Origin: Kribbella sp. VKM Ac-2568
Lineage (GTDB): Bacteria > Actinomycetota > Actinomycetes > Propionibacteriales > Kribbellaceae
NCBI RefSeq assembly: GCF_004345365.1
Contig: NZ_SLVF01000019.1
Location: 62,001 to 126,000 of the forward strand
Direction: 5' to 3'
Length of the DNA stretch: 64,000 nucleotides
The notes beneath the pieces were generated by a model. The model searched no databases. It was not told where the DNA came from and saw only the letters and a list, made by a program, of their open reading frames with translations. Numbering within the stretch: the stretch's first letter is position 1; each line of letters opens with the position of its first letter. Shown here one piece after another: positions 8,196 to 16,368 of this stretch. A program made the translations under genes and the position numbers.

Positions 8196-9674
8196 AAGAT
8201 CCAGGGCTCCGTTGTAGGAATGGTCTGGCGGCGTGCCGTAGCCGACCACTAGAGCCTGGCGAGCCGACGGGTCCGACTTGAACCGGTAGGTGTCGAGCGA
8301 GGCGACCCGCAGACCTTGTCTGGCCGCACGGTCGACCATCTCCTTCGCCTCACCCTGCACGTCGAGCAGCACGTGGAGGCCGGCCGAGATGCCGGCCACC
8401 TTGACTGCGGGGGCGCGGACTGCCAGGAGTTCGACCAGGCGGTCTCGGCGGCGGCGGTAGTGGAGGCGGGCACGGCGCACATGGCGGTCGTAGTGGCCGG
8501 CGGCTATGAACTCGGCGAGGATCAACTGGTCCAGCGTGGCCGTCAGGAGATCCGCCGTGCGCTTCGCGGCGAGCACCGGCTCCATCAGGTGTTCCGGCAG
8601 CACCATCCAGGCGAGACGCAACCCGGGCGCGAGACTCTTGCTCGCGGTGCCGGTATACGCCACGCGCTCGGGATCCAGCGCCTGCAAGGCTCCGACGGGC
8701 TGCCGGTCGTACCGGAACTCCCCGTCGTAGTCGTCCTCGATCAGGATCGCGCCCGTCTCGCGCGCCCACTCGACAGCCGCCGTACGCCGGTCCGGCGCGA
8801 GCGGTACCCCGAGCGGCATCTGGTGCGCCGGAGTCAGCAGTGCGGCCTGGCCGGTGAGCAGATCGGCCCGCACTCCGTTCTCGTCCACCGGTACCGGGAC
8901 CGGGTCGAGGCCGCGCGACCGGATCACGTCCCAGTGCAGGTCGTAGCCGAACTCCTCGACGGCAATCGTGGTGGCGCCCTGCGAGGCGAGCACCTCGCTC
9001 AGCAGATTCAGCGCCTGCACATAACCTGAGCAGATCAGGATGCGCTCCGGATCAGCCCGTACTCCGCGCGCCCGGGCGAGGTAGTCCGCGATTGTCCGCC
9101 GCAGCTCGATCCGCCCGCGCGGATCGCCGTACCCGAAGGCCTCGTTGGGTGCCGCCGGCAACGCCTTCCGCGCCGCCGCCAGCCATTCACCGCGCGGAAA
9201 GGTGGACACATCCGGCGACCCGGGCGCCAGGTTGTACCGCCACTCGGTTGCCGTCGGCAACTGGCTGGTGGAGGCGCCGTGGTCAGCGGACGTGGCGCGG
9301 TCGGCGACGGAGGTGCGGTCCGCGAAGGTCGTGCGGTTGGCGAAGGTGGTGCGGTCGGCGAAGGTGGTGCGGTCGGCGACTTGGGTGCCGGAGCCCTGGC
9401 GGGCGGTGAGCCAGCCTTCGGCGACGAGTTGGCCGTACGCGTCGGCGACGGTGTTGCGGGCGATCCCGAGGTCCTTCGCCAGGGATCGCGACGACGGCAA
9501 CCGGGTGCCCGGGGCCAGGCGGCCGCTCCGGATCGACTCGTGCAGGGCCCGGATCAGGTCGTTTCGTCCACGCCTCGCTCCGAGGTCCAGATGCAGGTCG
9601 GCTCCCGTCCCCACCACCTCTGCCGCATCTGCCGCATCAGCCGCCGGCACGGAATTGGCCCCTGGATCTCCCAT
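8172..9674 (-). CDS. MocR-family regulator (GntR wHTH fused to aminotransferase fold)
   Basis: A 500-residue PdxR/GabR-type regulator. The winged helix is at residues 35-98 (LPSSRSLAKDLGIARNTVAD). A linker at about 100-135 is built from ADRTTF-like repeats. The type-I aminotransferase domain follows, with the PLP lysine at K346 in TGTASKSLAPG, plus SGYVQALNLL and IEDDYDGEFRY. These proteins sense PLP adducts and control divergent genes. Here that gene encodes an AhpD-like protein 48 nt away. The promoter looks leaderless on this side: TATGGT lies about eight bases before the ATG. The repeat-built linker is unusual. Confidence 0.93.
   Translation of the reverse strand: MGDPGANSVPAADAADAAEVVGTGADLHLDLGARRGRNDLIRALHESIRSGRLAPGTRLPSSRSLAKDLGIARNTVADAYGQLVAEGWLTARQGSGTQVADRTTFADRTTFANRTTFADRTSVADRATSADHGASTSQLPTATEWRYNLAPGSPDVSTFPRGEWLAAARKALPAAPNEAFGYGDPRGRIELRRTIADYLARARGVRADPERILICSGYVQALNLLSEVLASQGATTIAVEEFGYDLHWDVIRSRGLDPVPVPVDENGVRADLLTGQAALLTPAHQMPLGVPLAPDRRTAAVEWARETGAILIEDDYDGEFRYDRQPVGALQALDPERVAYTGTASKSLAPGLRLAWMVLPEHLMEPVLAAKRTADLLTATLDQLILAEFIAAGHYDRHVRRARLHYRRRRDRLVELLAVRAPAVKVAGISAGLHVLLDVQGEAKEMVDRAARQGLRVASLDTYRFKSDPSARQALVVGYGTPPDHSYNGALDLLCQVLGV
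9287..9376. repeat. Five 18-bp in-frame repeats in the MocR linker
   Basis: Five consecutive 18-nt units end at 9304, 9322, 9340, 9358 and 9376. The last two are identical (CGAAGGTGGTGCGGTCGG) and the earlier ones are diverged. On the coding strand they encode the six-residue repeat ADRTTF. They lengthen the flexible hinge between the DNA-binding and PLP domains. Confidence 0.9.
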
Positions 9675-9721
9675 GGAAGTGGACCATACACCTGGGCCGA
9701 TTCACGCCTACCGTGGCTGTC
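9675..9721. promoter_or_regulatory. Divergent promoter region of MocR and the AhpD-like gene
   Basis: Only 47 bp separate two diverging start codons. TACCGT at 9709-9714 sits about eight bases before the plus-strand ATG. TATGGT on the minus strand (9688-9683) sits about eight bases before the MocR ATG. Both transcripts therefore look leaderless, and a single MocR site here could control both. Elements are read by eye. Confidence 0.5.
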
Positions 9722-10186
9722 ATGAGCACAACGACCCACCGCAGAGTCAAGATCGCCACTCACGCGCCCGAGTTCTACCAGGCCCTGATCGCCCTGGACG
9801 CGCAGTCCACCACCGGACTGGACCCGCTCCTGGTGAACCTGGTCCGGATCCGCGCGTCCCAGCTGAACGGCTGCGCCTACTGCCTGGACATGCACACCAT
9901 CGACGCCCGCCACGAGGGCGACTCCGAGCAGCGGCTGTACCTGCTCAGCGCCTGGCGCGAGGCCCGGAAGTTCTACAGCGAGAAGGAGCGGGCCGCGCTG
10001 GAGCTGACCGAGGCGATCACCCTGATCAGCGTCGGCCACGTCCCGGACGACGTGTACGAGATCGCCGCGAACGCCTTCGAGGAGAAGGAACTCGCCCAGC
10101 TGATCGGCCTGATCATCACCATCAACGCCTGGACCCGGGTCGGGGTCACCGGGCGGATGGAACCCGGCCACTACAACCCGAGCTGA
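9722..10186 (+). CDS. AhpD-like / carboxymuconolactone decarboxylase family protein
   Basis: A 154-residue all-helical protein of the CMD/AhpD fold. LNGCAYCLDMHTIDARHEG contains the redox CxxC and the downstream histidine of alkylhydroperoxidase-like members. The motif YNPS closes the protein. Such proteins reduce peroxides or disulfide adducts; a true decarboxylase role is unlikely with the CxxC motif. It is divergent from MocR and 5 nt upstream of the PEP-mutase-like gene, so the two are probably one transcript under MocR control. Start chosen at ATGAGC; a GTG three codons upstream overlaps the putative -10. Confidence 0.88.
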   Translation: MSTTTHRRVKIATHAPEFYQALIALDAQSTTGLDPLLVNLVRIRASQLNGCAYCLDMHTIDARHEGDSEQRLYLLSAWREARKFYSEKERAALELTEAITLISVGHVPDDVYEIAANAFEEKELAQLIGLIITINAWTRVGVTGRMEPGHYNPS

Positions 10187-10191
10187 CGGCC

Positions 10192-10893
10192 ATGACGGCC
10201 GTAGCCTTCCGGGCGATGCACCACGGACCTACTCCCCTGGTGCTGCCGAACGCGTGGGATCCGGTCAGCGCGCGAGCGATCGCCGAGGCCGGCTACCCGG
10301 CGATCGCCACGAGCAGCGGAGCGGTCGCGCGCGTGATCGGGTACGACGACGGGCAGCTGACTCCGCCGGCGGAAATGTTCACCGCGGTCGCCCGGATCGC
10401 CCGGGCGGTCGAGGTACCCGTGACCGCGGACCTGGAAGCGGGGTACGGGCTGCCTCCGAAGGAGTTCGTCGAGCGGGTGCTCGAGACCGGCGCGGTCGGC
10501 TGCAACCTCGAGGACTCGCTCGACCGGGAGATGGTCGAGGTCCAGCGCCAGGCGGACTACCTGGCCGAAGTACGGGCGGTCGCCGGAGCGGATCTGGTGA
10601 TCAACGCGCGGATCGACACCTTCCTGTTCAACAGGAACCTGGAGGAGGCCATCGCCCGCGGCCGGGCCTACCGGCGTGCCGGTGCGGATTGCGTCTACCC
10701 GATCGTCGCTCCGCTGCCGGTCCTCCTGACGCTGGTCGAGGAGATCGGCGGCCCGGTCAACGCCCACGCATTTCCGGACGGCCCGACCGCCGCCGAGCTG
10801 ATCGCCCTCGGCGCGACCCGGATCTCGTACGGCACCAGCCTCCACACCTACACCACCGAAGCCCTCCGCCAACTCCTGCCGGAACTCACCTAG
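10192..10893 (+). CDS. Isocitrate lyase/PEP mutase family enzyme
   Basis: A 233-residue (beta/alpha)8 enzyme. PNAWDPVSARAIAEAGYPAI, TADLEAGYG (metal-binding D/E), CNLEDS and INARIDTF are signatures of the PEP mutase/isocitrate lyase superfamily, close to small oxaloacetate decarboxylase or carboxyPEP mutase-like members. The flexible KKCGH-type loop of isocitrate lyase is absent, so that reaction is unlikely. It follows the AhpD-like gene by 5 nt. The substrate cannot be told from sequence. Co-regulation by MocR is inferred. Confidence 0.82.
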   Translation: MTAVAFRAMHHGPTPLVLPNAWDPVSARAIAEAGYPAIATSSGAVARVIGYDDGQLTPPAEMFTAVARIARAVEVPVTADLEAGYGLPPKEFVERVLETGAVGCNLEDSLDREMVEVQRQADYLAEVRAVAGADLVINARIDTFLFNRNLEEAIARGRAYRRAGADCVYPIVAPLPVLLTLVEEIGGPVNAHAFPDGPTAAELIALGATRISYGTSLHTYTTEALRQLLPELT

Positions 10894-11334
10894 CCGCACT
10901 CGGCCAGGACATTGGTCTTCTGGCCGGAGTGGGGCGGGGTAGCGGACGGCCACCACTCAGCACCTCGCCGATAGTGCACAGGCCCGGAGTCGCCAGGCGG
11001 AGCGCCAGCGGGTCGGGCGTGGTGGGTGGGTGCCGGATGTCCGACCCGACCCACCACCATGCCCACCCAGGTGCCGGCTCGGCCATGCCCACCCAAGTCC
11101 CGCCTCGGCCGAGCGCAGGTAGTGGGTCTGAACACCATCCGGGACTCGGACAAGAAATGACGTGTCCGAGGGCCCGGCTAGGTGTCCCCACCCCCCGCAA
11201 CCGCCCCATCCCCTCCGCCCGCAACCGCCCACCCCCGCAGCCACCGCCCCGCAACCACCGCCCGGCATCCACGGCAGTCACCGCAGTCACCGATCCGGGG
11301 CGCCGCCAACGTCCTGGCCGGCTACACCTGGAGC
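10894..11334. other. 441-bp intergenic spacer with hairpins and low complexity
   Basis: No convincing gene. The stretch holds an inverted repeat (GTGGTGGGT at 11019-11027 with ACCCACCAC at 11049-11057), a 26-bp tandem duplication, a small hairpin (CTCGGAC 11145-11151 with GTCCGAG 11164-11170) and a C-rich tract at about 11185-11270. It separates two converging transcripts and may include terminators. Apparent reading frames are Gly/Arg/Pro low-complexity shadows. Confidence 0.5.
11057..11108. repeat. Tandem 26-bp repeat, two copies
   Basis: Two adjacent 26-nt units (11057-11082 and 11083-11108) both begin CCATGCCCACCCA and end CTCGG, differing at three positions. The first unit overlaps the right arm of the neighbouring hairpin. 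Confidence 0.8.
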
Positions 11335-11808
11335 TCAAGGCAAGGTGATGACCAGCCGGGAGTCGTGGCCTTTGCCGAGTTCGGGATCGCCGCCGCGGAC
11401 GAGGACCGAGTGCTCGTGCACGGTGGCGCGGTACAGGCGGAAGATCGCCGCAGCGACCAGTTCGGAGGGCGGGAAAGCTCGCGTGTCCGGGAGTTTGCTG
11501 TTGTAGATGGCGGCGCCTGCCTCCAGGTCCTCGTCGGGCACCAGCTGAGCGGTGGCCTTGCAGTAGACGGCCTGGGCAGTCCCTACGACGGCGTGCGTAT
11601 CGAAGATCGCGATGCTCACCTCGGGCCGCCCGGCGATGTTGCGCGAGTGCTGGGTGTCGGGCGAGGAGACCCAGTAGAAGTCCGTGAACTCATGCGGTGT
11701 GAAGAAAACCGGACTGACCCACGGAGTACCGCTCTCGTCCGCCGTCCCCAAGGCCATGTACAGGTTGTCCGTGATCAACTGGCGGGCGGTCTCGACGCGG
11801 TCCGGCAT
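11335..11808 (-). CDS. Pyridoxamine 5'-phosphate oxidase-like flavin-binding protein
   Basis: A 157-residue split-barrel protein. ALGTADESGTPWVSPVFF and the later HSRNIAGRPEVSIAIFD are the typical first strands of the PNPOx-like FMN/F420-binding fold. There is no signal peptide. It lies 9 nt downstream of a lipoprotein hydrolase gene, and its SD (GAGGAG) overlaps that gene's stop codon, so the two are coupled. The substrate is unknown; members include F420-dependent reductases and general stress proteins. Confidence 0.82.
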   Translation of the reverse strand: MPDRVETARQLITDNLYMALGTADESGTPWVSPVFFTPHEFTDFYWVSSPDTQHSRNIAGRPEVSIAIFDTHAVVGTAQAVYCKATAQLVPDEDLEAGAAIYNSKLPDTRAFPPSELVAAAIFRLYRATVHEHSVLVRGGDPELGKGHDSRLVITLP

Positions 11809-11817
11809 GACTCCTCC

Positions 11818-12714
11818 TCAGGTCAGTCCGAGCAGCCGTTTCGTCTCCGCCCGGCAGGTCAACCATGCCTGGTCATGCGGGTCGATCAGCTCGAAGTGGC
11901 CGACGTGCGGCAGTTCCGTCAGCTTCACCTCGTCCCCGGCCTTCGCGGCGGCCGCGCGGTACCGGCGGCTCTGGTCGATCGGCACCTGCCCGTCCCGAGT
12001 CCCGTGCACCAAGGCGACCGGCACCTTCAACGGCAATCGCTCGTACGGCGACGCCAGCTCGTACCGCGCCGGATCCTCCTCAGGCGTCGCACCGACGAAC
12101 GATGCGATCGCATCCCCGCCAAGCTGGACGTTGTAGGCGTTCACCAGATCCAGTACGCCGGCCTGCGACACCGCACCGGCCAGTACTACGCGCGGCGACG
12201 CGCCCGGGGCTCCCGCAGGAAGGCCCGGGCGACTCGCGGCCCACACGACCAGGTGACCTCCTGTGGAGTGCCCGACCGCGACAACCTTGTCGAGATCAGC
12301 CCGAGGGTGATCCTTCAGAGCATCGATGGCCGCGGCGACATCCTCGAAGGTCGCGGGCCACCCGCCGCCGTTCCCCATCCGCCGGTACTCGATCGCGTAC
12401 CCCGCGATCCCCACCGTGGCCAGGTCCTTCGCGAGCGGTGTCGCCAGTTCCATCCCATACCCGCTCATCCACAACCCGCCATGAATCACCACCGCGACCG
12501 GCACCTTGCCATCCCCCGCCGGCCAATGAAGCTCCGCCACCTGCGACTCGTCGTCGCCGTACCGCACGTCGACCGGTTCGCCCGGCTTCGACGCCTCGGG
12601 CGCGGTGCCCTCGTCCCCGCTGCTGCACCCGGTCAGCCCGGCCGGCCCGAGCCCGGCCAGCCCGCCGAGGCCGGTCAGACCGGCGGCGGAGAGCAGGGCG
12701 CGACGAGTGATCAT
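11818..12714 (-). CDS. Exported alpha/beta-hydrolase lipoprotein
   Basis: A 298-residue serine hydrolase. The N-terminus MITRRALLSAAG has a twin-arginine-like start and runs into a lipobox (LTGC, Cys about 29), so it is probably exported by Tat and lipid-anchored. HGGLWMSG forms the oxyanion hole, GHSTGG the nucleophile elbow, GTRDGQVP the acid and GHFELID the histidine. This order fits the BD-FAE/kynurenine-formamidase-like esterases. It is first in a two-gene unit with the flavin-binding protein. It is divergent, by 50 bp, from a cyclase-family gene whose family also includes formamidases. The substrate is unknown. Confidence 0.87.
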   Translation of the reverse strand: MITRRALLSAAGLTGLGGLAGLGPAGLTGCSSGDEGTAPEASKPGEPVDVRYGDDESQVAELHWPAGDGKVPVAVVIHGGLWMSGYGMELATPLAKDLATVGIAGYAIEYRRMGNGGGWPATFEDVAAAIDALKDHPRADLDKVVAVGHSTGGHLVVWAASRPGLPAGAPGASPRVVLAGAVSQAGVLDLVNAYNVQLGGDAIASFVGATPEEDPARYELASPYERLPLKVPVALVHGTRDGQVPIDQSRRYRAAAAKAGDEVKLTELPHVGHFELIDPHDQAWLTCRAETKRLLGLT

Positions 12715-12764
12715 GAGCGGACATTCGGCGCCGGAGCCGGCCGGGATGCGTGAGGATGATGACC

Positions 12765-13673
12765 ATGAGCACCTACCGCGCGCGGTTCGACGCGACAGTC
12801 ACGTTCACCAACGGAGGCGGTCTGCAGGCGCAGGGCTTCTTCGTCGACGTCCCGTCGGCGGACGTCACGCCCGGAGAGGTCGGCACGTTGTTCCTCGACT
12901 CGCTCGGGCTGTTGATGGCCGGTGACGTCGTGCTCGACAACCTGGAGATCGTCGAGGCCGCCCACAAGGGCACGCGCGGGGGCCCGGCCGCCGCCGGTAC
13001 GCCGAGCGGCGGGCGGCCGGAGTACGTGGAACTGAGTCACGTGATCCGGGACAGGATGGTGACGCTGCCGAACCTCCCGGGGCCGGAGCTCGGCAAACAC
13101 CTGACCAGGGAGGCATCGCGGGAGATCTACGCGCCGGGGACCGAGTTCGACATCGGTCGGATCTCGATGGTGACGAATACCGGCACCTACCTGGACAGCC
13201 CGTTCCACCGGTATCGCGACGGGCACGACCTCACCGGCTACACGCTCGAGAGAACCATCGACCTGCCGGCGGTCGTCGTGCGGGTGGAGGACAGCGGCCG
13301 ACTCGCGATCGACGCCGGCACGCTCACGCCGTACGAGGTCGAGGGAAAGGCGGTGCTGCTGCATACCGGGGACGACGCGCGCTTCGGCACCCCGCAGTAC
13401 GTCGAGGACGCGCACTTCCTCACCCGGGACGGCGCCGAGTGGCTGATCGAGCGCGGCGCGGTACTGGTCGGGATCGACGCGGCCAACATCGACGACATGA
13501 CCGACGGCACGCGTCCGGCGCACACCCTGCTGCTCGGCGCGGGTGTCGCGATCGTCGAACATCTGACCAATCTGGCACAGATCCCGCCCCTCGGCGCCAC
13601 CTTCACCGCCACCGCTCCCCGGATCGAGGGTCTCGGCACCTTCCCGGTCCGGGCCTTCGCCACGATCCGCTGA
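12765..13673 (+). CDS. Cyclase-family protein with altered metal motif and extra N-terminal domain
   Basis: A 302-residue protein. Residues 86-300 match the cyclase/kynurenine formamidase-like fold (PF04199 type): YVELSHVIRDRMVT, then TNTGTYLDSPFH in place of the usual HxGTHxDxPxH, and GIDAANIDD later. N138 and Y142 stand where two metal-binding histidines are expected, while D144 and H148 are kept. Residues 1-70 form an added beta-rich domain (VTFTNGG, GFFVDVPSADVTPGE) that I cannot name. ATGAGC is preferred over upstream ATGs because TGAGGA lies eight bases before it. Function is uncertain: it may bind metal differently or be non-catalytic. Confidence 0.78.
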   Translation: MSTYRARFDATVTFTNGGGLQAQGFFVDVPSADVTPGEVGTLFLDSLGLLMAGDVVLDNLEIVEAAHKGTRGGPAAAGTPSGGRPEYVELSHVIRDRMVTLPNLPGPELGKHLTREASREIYAPGTEFDIGRISMVTNTGTYLDSPFHRYRDGHDLTGYTLERTIDLPAVVVRVEDSGRLAIDAGTLTPYEVEGKAVLLHTGDDARFGTPQYVEDAHFLTRDGAEWLIERGAVLVGIDAANIDDMTDGTRPAHTLLLGAGVAIVEHLTNLAQIPPLGATFTATAPRIEGLGTFPVRAFATIR

Positions 13674-13774
13674 AACTCGAATCGCTGAAAAAGACCTGAC
13701 GAGGATGTAGAGATGGTGCTGCCGGCTTCGTCCCCTTGATGAAAGCAAGTCCAGCAAACGAGAGGAAGCACCCC

Positions 13775-14263
13775 GTGAACAGCACCGAGATCGCCGAGAT
13801 CCTGGCCAAGCCGTACTCCCAGCAGTTGCTGACCGGCCCCATCCCGGCCCGGTTCTCCTACGTCGGCCTGGACGGTGACCCGCGCGTCGTGCCGATCGGC
13901 TTCCACTTCGACGGCGAGCGCCTGCAGATCTTCACCGTGCCGAAGGCCGCCAAGGTCAAGGCCCTGCGCAAGAACCCCCGGGTCGCGCTCACCATCGACA
14001 CCGAGGGCTTCCCGCCGAAGGTCCTGCTGATCCGCGGTACCACCGAGCTGAAGCTGGAGGACGGCGCACCGGAGGAGTACATCATCGCCGGGGCCAAGGT
14101 GATGACCGCCGACCAGCACGAGGAATGGACCGCCGGCGTGAAGGCCCTGTACGACCAGATGGTCCGAATCACCGTCACCCCGGACTGGGTCAAGCTGCTC
14201 GACTTCGAGACCACCATCCCGAAGGCGGTCGCGGACCTGATCGCGGAGAAGCAGCAGGGTTAG
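13775..14263 (+). CDS. Pyridoxamine 5'-phosphate oxidase-family protein
   Basis: A 162-residue split-barrel flavin-binding protein: RFSYVGLDGDPRVVPIGFHFDGERL, then VKALRKNPRVALTIDTEG and VLLIRGTTEL. It is a different subfamily from the one at 11335. GTG at 13775 is preferred because AGAGGAAG lies six bases upstream; an ATG 39 nt earlier has no SD. It is probably cytoplasmic and binds FMN or F420. Its last four bases overlap the 3' end of the convergent meaA gene. Confidence 0.82.
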   Translation: MNSTEIAEILAKPYSQQLLTGPIPARFSYVGLDGDPRVVPIGFHFDGERLQIFTVPKAAKVKALRKNPRVALTIDTEGFPPKVLLIRGTTELKLEDGAPEEYIIAGAKVMTADQHEEWTAGVKALYDQMVRITVTPDWVKLLDFETTIPKAVADLIAEKQQG

Positions 14264-16269
14264 AGATGGTTCGCGTGGCGGATGACGTCGACGACGTTGG
14301 ACATCATGCCGGTGAGGTCGTAGTCCTTGGGGGTGTAGACGGCGGCTACGCCGGCGCCGAGGAGGGTGCGGGCGTCGGCGTCGGGGACGATGCCGCCGAC
14401 GACGACCGGGACGTCCTCGAGGCCGGCTTCGCGCAGGCCGGCGACGACCTGGGGCACGAGTTCCATGTGTGAGCCGGACAGGATCGACAGGCCGACGCAG
14501 TGCACGTCCTCCGCGACGGCCGCGGCGACGATCTGCTCGGGGGTCAGCCGGATCCCCTGGTAGATCACCTCGAAGCCGACGTCACGAGCCCGTACCGCGA
14601 CCTGCTCCGCGCCGTTCGAGTGGCCGTCCAGACCGGGCTTGCCGACCAGGAACCGCAACCGGCCGCCGAGTTCCTCCGACGTCGACGCCACCTTGGCCCG
14701 CACGGCCGCGATCGCCTCGCCACCACCGGAGACCCCGACCGAGCCGGAAACCCCTGTCGGCGCACGGTATTCGCCGAACATCTCCCGCAGTACTCCGGAC
14801 CACTCCCCCGTCGTCGCACCGGCCCGGACGCAGGTGAGAGTCGCGTGCATCAGGTTCTCGGTGCCCTTCGCGGCCTCGCGCAACTTCCCGAGCGCCTCCT
14901 CGACGGCCTTGTTGTCGCGCTGGGAACGCCACTCCTGCAGCGACTTGAGCGCGGCCGCTTCGGCCTCGGGATCCACCGTCTGGATGGCCGCGTCGAGGTC
15001 GGCGGTCAACGGCGACGGCTCGGTGTTCTCGAACTTGTTGACCCCGACAACCACCTGCTCGCCCGACTCGATCCGCTGCCGCCGCTCGGCGTGCGACGCG
15101 ACCAGGGCCTGCTTGAGGTAGCCCGACTCCACCGCGACCACGGCGCCGCCCATCGCCTGCACTCTGTCGATCTCCTCCTGCGCCCCGGCGACGAGTTCGT
15201 CCACCTTCGCCTCGATCACGTGCGACCCGTCGAAGATGTCGTCGTACTCGAGCAGGTCCGACTCGTAGGCGAGCACCTGCTGCATCCGCAACGACCACTG
15301 CTGGTCCCACGGCCTGGGCAACCCGAGCGCCTCGTTCCAGGCGGGCAACTGGACCGCCCGAGCCCGCGCGTTCTTGGACAGCGTCACGCCGAGCATCTCC
15401 AGCACGATCCGCTGCACGTTGTTCTCGGGCTGTGCCTCGGTGAGCCCGAGCGAGTTCACCTGTACTCCGTAGCGAAGGCGGCGCGCCTTGGCGTCCGTCA
15501 CGCCGTACCGGTTGAGGCAGACGTCGTCCCAGAGCCGAACGAACGCGCGCATCTTGCAGGTCTCCTCGATGAACCGCACCCCGGCGTTCACGAAGAACGA
15601 GATCCGCTGCACCACGTCACCGAACCGCTCGGCCGGCACCTGTCCGCCGTCCCGCACCCGGTCCAGTACGGCGATCGCCGTCGACAGGGCGAACGCCAAC
15701 TCCTGCACGGGAGTCGCGCCCGCCTCCTGCAGGTGGTAGCTGCAGATGTTGATCGGGTTCCACTTCGGCACGTTCGAGACGGTGTACGCGATCAGGTCCG
15801 TCGACAGCCGCAGCGACGCGTCCGGCGGGAAGGCATACGTACCGCGGGACAGGTACTCCTTGACGATGTCGTTCTGGGTCGTCCCGGTGAGTTCGTCCGG
15901 CAGGGCACCCTGCTCCTGAGCGGCGACCTGGTAGAGCGCGAGCAACCACATCGCGGTCGCGTTGATCGTCATCGAGGTGTTCATCTGAGCGAGCGGGATC
16001 TGGTCGAACAGTGCGCGCACGTCACCCAGATGCGCGACCGGTACGCCGACCTTACCGACCTCGCCCTTGGCCAGCGGGTGGTCCGCGTCGTACCCGGTCT
16101 GGGTGGGCAGGTCGAACGCCACCGAGAGCCCCGTCTGGCCCTTGGCCAGGTTCCGCCGGAAGAGAGCGTTCGACTCCGCGGCCGACGAGTGGCCGGCATA
16201 CGTCCGCATCACCCAGGGGCGATCAAATGCCTTCCCCGCCCCACCACGCCGGTCCTTCTCGGTCGTCAT
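14260..16269 (-). CDS. meaA: Ethylmalonyl-CoA mutase, MeaA type
   Basis: A 669-residue adenosylcobalamin mutase with both domains in one chain. The N-terminal barrel opens with DRPWVMRTYAGHSSA and has LAKGQTGLSVAFDLPTQTGY and GTTQNDIVKEYLSRGTY. The B12-binding domain has the DxHxxG motif in GLDGHSNG (D548-x-H550) and GSHMEL. The sequence follows Streptomyces MeaA/Ecm more closely than methylmalonyl-CoA mutase. The product would convert ethylmalonyl-CoA to methylsuccinyl-CoA in acetyl-CoA assimilation. Ccr and the other pathway genes are not in the window. TACTCT lies eight bases before the ATG, suggesting a leaderless mRNA. The adenosyltransferase at 27749 could supply its cofactor. Confidence 0.87.
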   Translation of the reverse strand: MTTEKDRRGGAGKAFDRPWVMRTYAGHSSAAESNALFRRNLAKGQTGLSVAFDLPTQTGYDADHPLAKGEVGKVGVPVAHLGDVRALFDQIPLAQMNTSMTINATAMWLLALYQVAAQEQGALPDELTGTTQNDIVKEYLSRGTYAFPPDASLRLSTDLIAYTVSNVPKWNPINICSYHLQEAGATPVQELAFALSTAIAVLDRVRDGGQVPAERFGDVVQRISFFVNAGVRFIEETCKMRAFVRLWDDVCLNRYGVTDAKARRLRYGVQVNSLGLTEAQPENNVQRIVLEMLGVTLSKNARARAVQLPAWNEALGLPRPWDQQWSLRMQQVLAYESDLLEYDDIFDGSHVIEAKVDELVAGAQEEIDRVQAMGGAVVAVESGYLKQALVASHAERRQRIESGEQVVVGVNKFENTEPSPLTADLDAAIQTVDPEAEAAALKSLQEWRSQRDNKAVEEALGKLREAAKGTENLMHATLTCVRAGATTGEWSGVLREMFGEYRAPTGVSGSVGVSGGGEAIAAVRAKVASTSEELGGRLRFLVGKPGLDGHSNGAEQVAVRARDVGFEVIYQGIRLTPEQIVAAAVAEDVHCVGLSILSGSHMELVPQVVAGLREAGLEDVPVVVGGIVPDADARTLLGAGVAAVYTPKDYDLTGMMSNVVDVIRHANHL

Positions 16270-16368
16270 GTACCCGAGAGTAGGACTGTGTGCCCTTGTG
16301 AGTCCCTACCTCGTGACGGGTGTCACCAGCGGCCTAGGTCACAACGAACACGCCGCTCGGGAGGGTTG

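Noticed and set aside
9287..9376. CRISPR or intergenic repeat
   Set aside because: In-frame units inside MocR without spacers.
10957..11268. 103-codon minus-strand frame in the 441-bp spacer
   Set aside because: Gly/Arg low complexity, built on repeats, no SD.
16313..16326. GTGAC-GGGT-GTCAC palindrome upstream of meaA
   Set aside because: Five-base arms are too short to claim as an operator without conservation data.
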